From positions 2,480,001 through 2,544,000 of the forward strand of contig JAUCEF010000009.1 in assembly GCA_033558025.1 (NCBI GenBank): DNA of 64,000 nt, written 5' to 3'. The stretch comes from Phytophthora sp. 'mugwort' (taxonomy: Eukaryota > Oomycota > Peronosporomycetes > Peronosporales > Peronosporaceae). Shown here in pieces: positions 57,060 through 64,000 of this stretch. The notes under the pieces were generated by a model. That model saw only the letters and a program-made list of their open reading frames with translations, made no database searches and was not told the DNA's origin. The stretch's first letter is position 1, and every line of letters begins with the position of its first letter. The translations under genes and the position numbers were made by a program.

Positions 57060-58120
57060 ATAAGTCATGGCAGGGAAAAGTGGTACCTGATCCCAATCTG
57101 CCAGTACAATACTACTTCATCTGGATACCTGGCGGTCTCATCTTGCAGGTAGCTACCTGACGCCGATCCAGGCTGTCTTTGAGTGTCTTGTTCCACGATA
57201 TATCTGCAGACGGACAGACGCACGTGTAACGTGGGGACTTCTATAACTATGGCACCAACATTTGCCCCATAATCGACGACTTCTTCTGTCCAATTACCAG
57301 AAAAGCCGCCCCGCAGCAAGAGAACCAGATCGTCACGGTTCTATCGTGTGACGAATGAAACTCGAGCAATGCTAGGGGCAATTCCGACGTCCACGATGCA
57401 TTTGCGTTCCCATAGTGCGACAGCCCGTTGAGTTTTGGTCCTCGCTGGCATCTTTCCATACTTAGCCTCCAAACAAAAATCCATGACGTCGCGACTTATT
57501 TTCTTCTCCCCCCTCCGCCGTTGTTGTTGTAGAGCGCTTGCACACGATAATCGGAGGGTATTTAACACCATCCGAATCCGCTAGCAGCATTGCTGTGGCT
57601 CGTTTCTTCTCCTCCCCTCCGCACTTAATCCAAACCGTTCGCGAGATCCAACCCGTAATAGTCCTACGCGGCAAGTAAACAAAGAAGACCGCTAAGACAA
57701 GAAATGTTAGATAGCCAACAAAACTGCTAGATTATATACATTTAGGACCCTACTGTTTGATCAGCATTTTTTTAATACATGTGAAGTGCCCTTTACGGTC
57801 ATTACACGACGAACCTTAGCGATAAAATTTAGCGATGTGGTCGTGGGGTCAATAGCGCCTTCTGGTCGGCTTTTGGGCGCGCTCGTATAGATAAACGCTA
57901 CTGCTGCATGAACCTCCGCAACCAGATATCCGACGCGCGTAAGCGATCGTTCGAAATTTGTCTTACCCATTTCGAGCCATTTTAGACGCAGCATCGTAAG
58001 AGGTGCGGGTATACCAACGCGCTGCATGCTGTTTATCCACGGTACGATGGACTCTTCAGCAGCCTTGGTCAGCACCTTGGCGACACCCCGCGATCGCAGC
58101 CCCCTTTCCGTTTGGAGCAT
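57060..58120 (-). pseudogene. second pogo-like (CENP-B/DDE_1) transposase remnant
   Basis: Right to left: RSRGVAKVLTKAAEESIVPWINSMQRVGIPAPLTMLRLK, a CENP-B-type HTH (58090-57960), then a broken region, ISRTVWIKCGGEEKKRATAMLLADSDGVKYPPIIVCK, a DDE_1 strand set (57640-57540), RHGFLFGG and WERK; then LLRGGFSGNWTEEVVDYGA, where family members have LLxDDFSGHW (57325-57265). The Asp pair of that motif is replaced by Gly-Gly, removing a catalytic residue. Stops near 57760, 57475 and 57365 complete the decay. It is not the same element as the one at 50-53 kb. Confidence 0.65.
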
Positions 58121-59116
58121 ATCTCTAAACTTGTAATCTAGTCAGCAAGCCACTTTCGAACAAGCTTTTTAGTCCCCGTATCGACATGATACTATGTTCA
58201 CCAAAACATGTACAGTAGTTGAGTCAAGCTGTCCGTCGCGAGGAAGGTCCTTACGCCTTAAAACAATACGTATACGATGAGCCATTTTCATTGATCCGTG
58301 GTCCATGCTCACAACTGACCAGAGTGTCACATTATATTGAAAATCATATTATACCGGGTTTTCCCACAGTGACGTGACAGATTGGATGGCACCCATGATT
58401 GGATGAAATGAGGTGGCGCTTGTAATGCCTATAACTGGGTGAATACGGTATGCTAAATACCTTGAGATTTGGCGCATAACGCCAACCATAAAATATCCGA
58501 CCCTCCGACCACGCATAAAAACGCGAAAGGGGGTGGGTCACTGTAAAGGTCGCCTAGCTATGCGCCCCGAGCAGTCCTCACAACCCTGGCGGATCGCAGG
58601 CTCGCTGGTGGCAGAACCCTAAGCCGCTACTGCTGCGCCTTCGCTTGACGGTTTAACAGTGGTTGGTCCTGGTTTGCGCCCGCGTGCGTCGGCCACGGTC
58701 CGAAACCGCAGGCATGCTCCCTTCGCTCGCGTGGGTAACCTCTGGGCCGGACCTCCAGCACAGTCTAAGTGCTCAGTCTTCCACAATTTGGCACAGTCCT
58801 GCACAGTTCGGTGTATTTTCTGTTGTACAGACTGGCCATGTGTTGGATAGTCTCACCATATGTCGGTCAGGTTTCACATCATAACCGACGCATTTTTGTG
58901 CAGAGCATCCTATGCACAAGCATAAAACATCCTGCAAACAAGAGTGACCGCCATCCAACAAGGCAAGTCCTCTGGCTTAGTTGTACATCTCGCTACGATG
59001 ACTTCCTCGGGTCTTTCATATGCATTTGAAGCGAGCTAAGGCATGCAAACAGTAAACGAGTCAAGACCCGACTTACATTGTGTGGCTAATGAACCTGTAG
59101 CGGAAGAACTGCATAG
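58121..59116. other. no gene recognised
   Basis: No coding motif on either strand. It likely contains the 3' flank of MULE copy 2. Confidence 0.4.
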
Positions 59117-62100
59117 CTAATGTCGTGCCCCATCCACTTGGCACAACACTAGAATCAGCAGCTCGAAGAAAATTATCACGAGGACTCCGCGGTTGTAGGT
59201 GTCCGCCTGAGTGACCCATTCCACTTGTTTGAATCGGTATCGCTTGGGGGACGGCGGTGACGGCAGGAACGGTAGCAGATCTGCGATGAGGAAAGTTCTC
59301 AGCGCGGCGAGTCTGTTTCCCGTTTGTTGTGCGTCAAATATGGTCACGGTGAACTCCGCAAAGTTCACCGCCGCTGAGCACCAGTGGTCGGTGTCGTAAT
59401 GAATAACAGCAAAGAACCACAATTTCCGATCGTCATTTGTCCACTGCGCCATGCACCGCGCTCATATATCCTGTCAGATGTATCCTTTCTGTCACTCTCT
59501 GTAGCTCAGCCCACACCTTTGCGTCTTGAAGTGCAACACAGGGAACCTCATTACATGAGACGGGATGATATAGATCTCATGGGCGTCCCTGTAGAAGTGA
59601 ATCAACGCTTGTAGAGCGAGATCCATACAAGACAGTTCAACCAATGCATGGCCCCAAAGAGACGTATCCCAGAAGTAATCGCCAAGAACGTCGACAGATT
59701 CCGACCGCTCGATTAATTCATCTGGACGCAAGCAATCCACCTTCCAGGCATCCCCTAGGTCCCATTCGTCAACTCCAAGTGGTTGATCCACGAGATAGTC
59801 CGCTTGATTTCATGGAAGCGCTCGACAGCGTCATGCCGGGAACTCATGGCCTTCAGCATCCGCACGTCGTAGACTATTCGGCCGACCTTGATTGAAATAC
59901 GAATGCTGACATTGTAGTTTCGTGGTCGCTGTGCGACCCTATTTTGAAAATGAACGACCTGCAATTCGCACGGCTGAATTCTATTCCTTGGTAAAATGGA
60001 CATTATCTTCGACGGGTCCGTCGGCGGCACCTTCCGTCTTTCAGCCACTGTAACCTGCGTTGACCTGGTTTGGTTTAGTACGGACAGCCCCGTCAGATAC
60101 TTGCAATTTTTGAGAAGAAAACCCGTTTCCTTTGTCCTCAAAACCACAGCCATAGAAGGCGTCACCCCCGACGCCACTGCTTAAACCAATCTTGAAGTCT
60201 GCTAGAGACCTTCTTTATGAGCTTTCTTGCGGGCTTTCCGTGCGGCCTTTGCATGCCCAGCTCGTTTTTTTAGCGTGGGCGATTGTCCACTGCGGCGCAT
60301 CAAACCCTTTGTCAGTCATCGCCGTTAATAAATCCTCCGTAGATTCCTCGGTTTCTTTGTCGATGAAGCACGCAGTTTCATACTGTGACACAGCTTGCGC
60401 ACTTGACGAGTGTTGCCATTTCTTTCGTCGCACGCGTCGGCGTTATCATCGCCTTGTGAGAGGGGATCTAAAGTTTACTTGAATTTTCAAGATCGTTCCT
60501 AAGTCCGTATACCGCTCGTCCAGTTGGCGACACCTCTGAGACGTGTCCCTCCCTAACATGGCCTGGATTGAGAACATATGCAGCATCTGGCGTATGCACA
60601 GTCTACGACTCTATGCCATTTTCAGGCTGTGAGCTAGTCCTCGAATCGATGCCATCCTGCGAGCCGTGTACTTCGGTGGTAGGACATGAACCAGTGCCGG
60701 GGGGGCGGTCGGGCGGGCTTCGTCATCACCACGAACTTCAAGCCTTGGGCATTGTCCACGGCGAACATTATCGAGAACGTGTTTCAGAAGGAGTTGCAGC
60801 TCTCCATGAGCAGAAGTGCCCCACGTGGCTCCAATACCCGCAATCTGTCTACCGATGCCAAGTAAACCGCTAAATTTGTCATTCTGTTGTTTCACTTGGT
60901 TTCCACTCTGTTGCGCAATTCGTCTGTCCTCCTAGGGCACATCCCGTTGTCCATGCTTTCAGTTCTCAGTCTTCTGTAGTTTTAACCAGCCACCTCGGAT
61001 GAATTATTGTTTCCGGGACAAGAGAACTACCACCGGTCACTTTCCTGTAGTAAAAAATATGACGACATGGCAGAAGTCTCGTGACACGAAAAATACAGGA
61101 ACACGTCCACGTCTTCGGGTTCATCATGTACTCGTCCTGAATGGCTTCATCCTTGCTCTCTGTGTACTGCATCATGACGTAAGGATCCATAGGATAGTGG
61201 CGATACTCGGTCGTTAAAAGCAGGGCGAAGTCTGCTGTTTCACGAGCTCTACCGCGTGACGAGATATTGTGTTCTAGAGAGCGTTCATCTCATCATCATA
61301 CTCCACGTTCACGTACACGCCAATCTTCTTCACAGTCTTCGCCCACATCTTTTCATTCACTGTTTGACAGTACAAAATCGCAACAACGCAATCGTCTAGA
61401 GCTGTGAATCTACTCACAAGGTCTTAAATTTCTACCAGCTTGACGCTATTCGATTATTCGTTTGGTTGCCCATGTGAGGAGCGTTGCCTCTGTAGACGGA
61501 AATGCACCGCTCCTTGCCCTCGGTCCAATTGCGATTGAAATAATCAAACCATTGGCGTGATTTCGCCTCCGTAACCATCGTCTTGATAATGTCGCCGTAT
61601 GCTTCCTCCGTAGGCGCACTGACCAACAACTGCGTAAGGCTCTTATCTCTTTCTTTTCCCATGCGTTCAGGTTGTGTTTCTGCTTCGCGTTTTCTTCCTG
61701 CAGGTATTTCACCACATGAAAACGACATAACAGGACTTGCACACCGGGAAATTCCTCTTCTAGCACTGAGAGCTCTGTGAAATCCTTGTCGATATTATCA
61801 CAGCGATAGAATCGTAAGATGGACAACTCCCTTTGAATTACCAACATGTCGCTCGTAAGGTCTCAGTCCTCTCATTCTCAGGCAGGCAATGGTTCACGTA
61901 ATAACACATCAGAATACGGATGTAGACGTCAGTTTCAAAGTTGTAGACTGCACACAGTCCCAGACCGGTGCACAATTAGTGAGCATAAACCTCACCTGTA
62001 CGTGTTGCCCATTGCGTCGTGAATCATAAAACTGAACAACTTGTAGGTGGATGAGTTCGTGTCTTGGGTGGCATCAATCAACAGCAGTTCCGGGAAGTGC

Positions 62101-62757
62101 TCGAACGTTTGCCGCATGTGAGAGCTTTGAATCGAAATGCACTCCACAGCACCCTACGACATAGAAAAAAAGTATAATGTAAAGCAAGTATCTTTCATCG
62201 GCGATAAGAAAGGAAGGTGCCTCTACGTTGGCGTACATACGCGAGACGTTCCCGGGCGCGACCGAAATATCTTCTAGAATAGCTCGAATGCGTTCCTCGA
62301 TACTGGGAAAGCATACGCGTCCTGCTTGAGCCTAACCACCAAGTTATGGACATCCCTCATCTGCGGCGCCACGGACGTGTACTCCGTAATATACCCCAGT
62401 ATGCGCTTTCGACTAGCTCCGGTACGATCTAGCTACAAGTACATCAAACTTCTTGCAACTGGCCCGTTAACTGCCACATGGTTTTTCTTAGCTTTTCATT
62501 GGCCAACGATATTGAAGCAAGTAGGTTATAAATAGCAAAAGCAGCGGTCAGCCACGAGTGTCGCGGTATTTCCTTCGTCGAGGTCGTGAGTACTTTCGGC
62601 TGACCGAGTCACAACGTACTTTTACTCGGATGTGAAATGCAAAAGTGTCTTGCTTGTTCTCAACGAAGAATTTCCACGAGTGAGCATGGCCGACACTACC
62701 CGTCGACCAGCATTCCTTCCTTCTCACTGACGTCTGTTTCTCCTTTACCTGTTCCAT
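59117..62757 (-). pseudogene. MULE transposase with C-terminal Ulp1-like domain, copy 2 (inverted)
   Basis: Right to left: an N-terminal SWKFFVENKQDTFAFHIRVKVR; MRDVHNLVVRLKQDAYAF and PSIEERIRAILEDIS (about 62370-62265); an intron-like gap; HFPELLLIDATQDTNSS with the first catalytic Asp (about 62100-62050); IDKDFTELSVLEEEFPGVQVLLCRFHVVKYL (61790-61705); GNAPHMGNQTNNRIASSW; the SWIM finger WTCSCIFRVTRLLPCRHIFYYRK (about 61110-61045); and GRIVYDVRMLKAM. The Ulp1-like block is DTDHWCSAAVNFAEFTVTIFDAQQ (59405-59335), but the nucleophile loop reads ADTYNRGVLV, so Cys is replaced by Arg. Stops and frame breaks are frequent. Opposite orientation to copy 1, about 12 kb apart. Confidence 0.82.
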
Positions 62758-63069
62758 GCATCAGATCGCTGTCTAGCGTCATTTTCCGGGTCCCACGGTG
62801 CCACTCCTTAAGCCTGGAACGCCAGACCGTCTTTTCCTTGATCTACTTGACCTTGGCGACGTCGTTCCTAATCACCTGGTCCAGGGCTTGTAGCAGGCAC
62901 ATCAGCCGTTCTGCAGGACGCGAACCGGGACACGGGGAAATGCTCACCATTTACAGATTTTCAACACCGCGCTTATTGTAAAGAGCAATGGAGCGCGGAA
63001 AGATAGATCTTAATGGCCAAGTTCGGCAGGCAAAAAATTAAACTACGCAATGTGCTTGGTAAGACAGCG
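62758..63069. other. no gene recognised
   Basis: A short spacer between MULE copy 2 and the next element; no motif or obvious terminal inverted repeat. Confidence 0.4.
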
Positions 63070-64000
63070 ACCAATACCGTATTCCTTCGAGCGTACGCGC
63101 TCAACGAGTCAAATTGATCAAGCAAGACAATTCTTCGGGGCATACAAAAATATGGAAGTGTTCTTCCAAACTCTGCAAGTGGCAGCTGATATCGATCAAG
63201 AAGCGCTTCACAAAGCGTGCGAACACAAAACTTGCGTTCTGCCCACCAGAAAATCTGTTTGAAAGCTCTGTGAATCTTTTCTATTCTCCAAGCTGTGACA
63301 TTCTGCGGAAGTGTTCATCGGAGGTATTCGTCGAGCTCCCAGGATTCAAAAGTGCCATTGGGAAGGGGGTGAGCAGTGTAAGGGCTCGCTTGTCAACATC
63401 AGTTAAACGTATCGACAATGTCAACGTAGATCTCCGGTAGGCGTTGGGCTATAGAGCAATTGCACGCACAAGAAAGATGATGGAAGCTGTAGAAGCCATG
63501 TATGACAAGCTCCCTCCGGTTTTGAGATCATTCGTGCATTAAAACCCTGGATCTACACCACGCTGTCCGCTGGATAGCCAATGTCGCTTTTTCAGGGCAT
63601 TCTTGGCTGTCGGATCGCTTGTTGCAGGCCAAGCCAACTGGGTGCCATTGTTGGAATGCGATGGTACACACATGAAAAACGCTTACTACGATTGCGTGCG
63701 TGTTCTTCTCGTCAGAAATGATGGAGACAGGGGAAACGTTCCTGCAGCTGTAGCATTATGCATAAGGAAAAATCCAAAACGTTTGAATGGTTTTTCGCAA
63801 ATTGCGCTACCGCTGGCATCAAACTGCATGACCGATCTCTGTTCACAAACAGAGGGAAGCAATTAGATGCCCAACTCCGCTTCCGTCGCCGTGGTATCCA
63901 TCTAGATTTGACGTTCTGACGCTGCACATGTTTTTCAACGTGTGCAGCCACTTCAGGCGGTTATCGCCCGCACAAAACTTCGATCGTTCTAGAGAACAAA
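63070..64000 (+). pseudogene. third MULE-type transposase, cut by window end
   Basis: A zinc-binding-like part GHTKIWKCSSKLCKWQL (about 63135-63190) is followed by a frame change. The catalytic core then reads LLECDGTHMKNAYYDCVRVLLVRNDGDRGNVPAAVAL (about 63645-63760), containing the first Asp as DGTH. Then WFFANCATAGIK and DRSLFTNRGKQL (63780-63860), where related enzymes have FSDRG: the second Asp is Asn. A frame change lies near 63790. It continues past the right edge. The DGTHMK form differs from the DATHGTN of the two other MULEs, so it is a separate family. Confidence 0.65.

Noticed and set aside
1..64000. CRISPR array or prokaryotic operon
   Set aside because: No regularly spaced direct repeats, and genes have introns with eukaryotic splice sites.

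Overview
The window looks like nuclear DNA of an oomycete, most likely Phytophthora or a close relative. The evidence is: short (about 60-125 nt) GT-AG introns; an aspartic protease fused to a seven-helix GPCR-like domain (an architecture known from Phytophthora); a mitochondrial insert carrying rpl2 and atp1, which oomycete mitochondria encode; and a mixture of MULE, piggyBac, hAT, pogo/Tc1, Ty3/gypsy and Ty1/copia debris typical of the gene-sparse parts of such genomes. No bacterial operon, CRISPR array, tRNA or nuclear rRNA gene was found.

Layout. 1-7.2 kb: broken pieces of a kinesin motor, a SANT/Myb plus DOT1-like methyltransferase remnant, an inverted diverged copy of its helical repeat segment, a piggyBac-like transposase and an unrecognised repeat protein. 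8.2-9.3 kb: hAT transposase remnant. 9.3-13.9 kb: a decayed integrated DNA virus of the Polinton-like/adintovirus-like kind, with penton-like minor capsid protein, pVI/pX-like glycine-rich protein, adenain-like protease, jelly-roll major capsid protein, a paired FGKYKG-type domain and a GIY-YIG nuclease. 14.2-19.9 kb: gypsy gag-protease, copia RNase H end and a LINE-type RNase H. 22.2-38.0 kb: an island of intact host genes: C2H2 zinc-finger protein (+), aspartic protease-GPCR (-), five-exon kinesin (-), a hypothetical protein (-), pantoate-beta-alanine ligase (+) and a twelve-exon RecQ helicase (-). 39-64 kb: transposon graveyard with Tc1/mariner, a Helitron-like 3' end, two inverted copies of a MULE with a C-terminal Ulp1-like domain, a second hAT, two pogo-like elements, another Tc1-like element and a third MULE at the right edge.

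The most unusual features are the virus remnant at 9.3-13.9 kb; a 1.6-kb mosaic of at least six scrambled mitochondrial genes (51.46-53.02 kb) that interrupts a pogo-like transposase; near-perfect snap-back palindromes in one MULE copy; a GRF zinc finger in the RecQ protein; and two CGHxxxxHxDHxDYVV motifs at the tail of the zinc-finger protein. The host genes are functionally unrelated housekeeping or signalling genes; PanC and RecQ converge, as do the zinc-finger and protease-GPCR genes. Outside the island nearly every reading frame is broken. Exon limits were read by eye from splice signals and protein continuity; family names rest on recognised motifs, not database searches.
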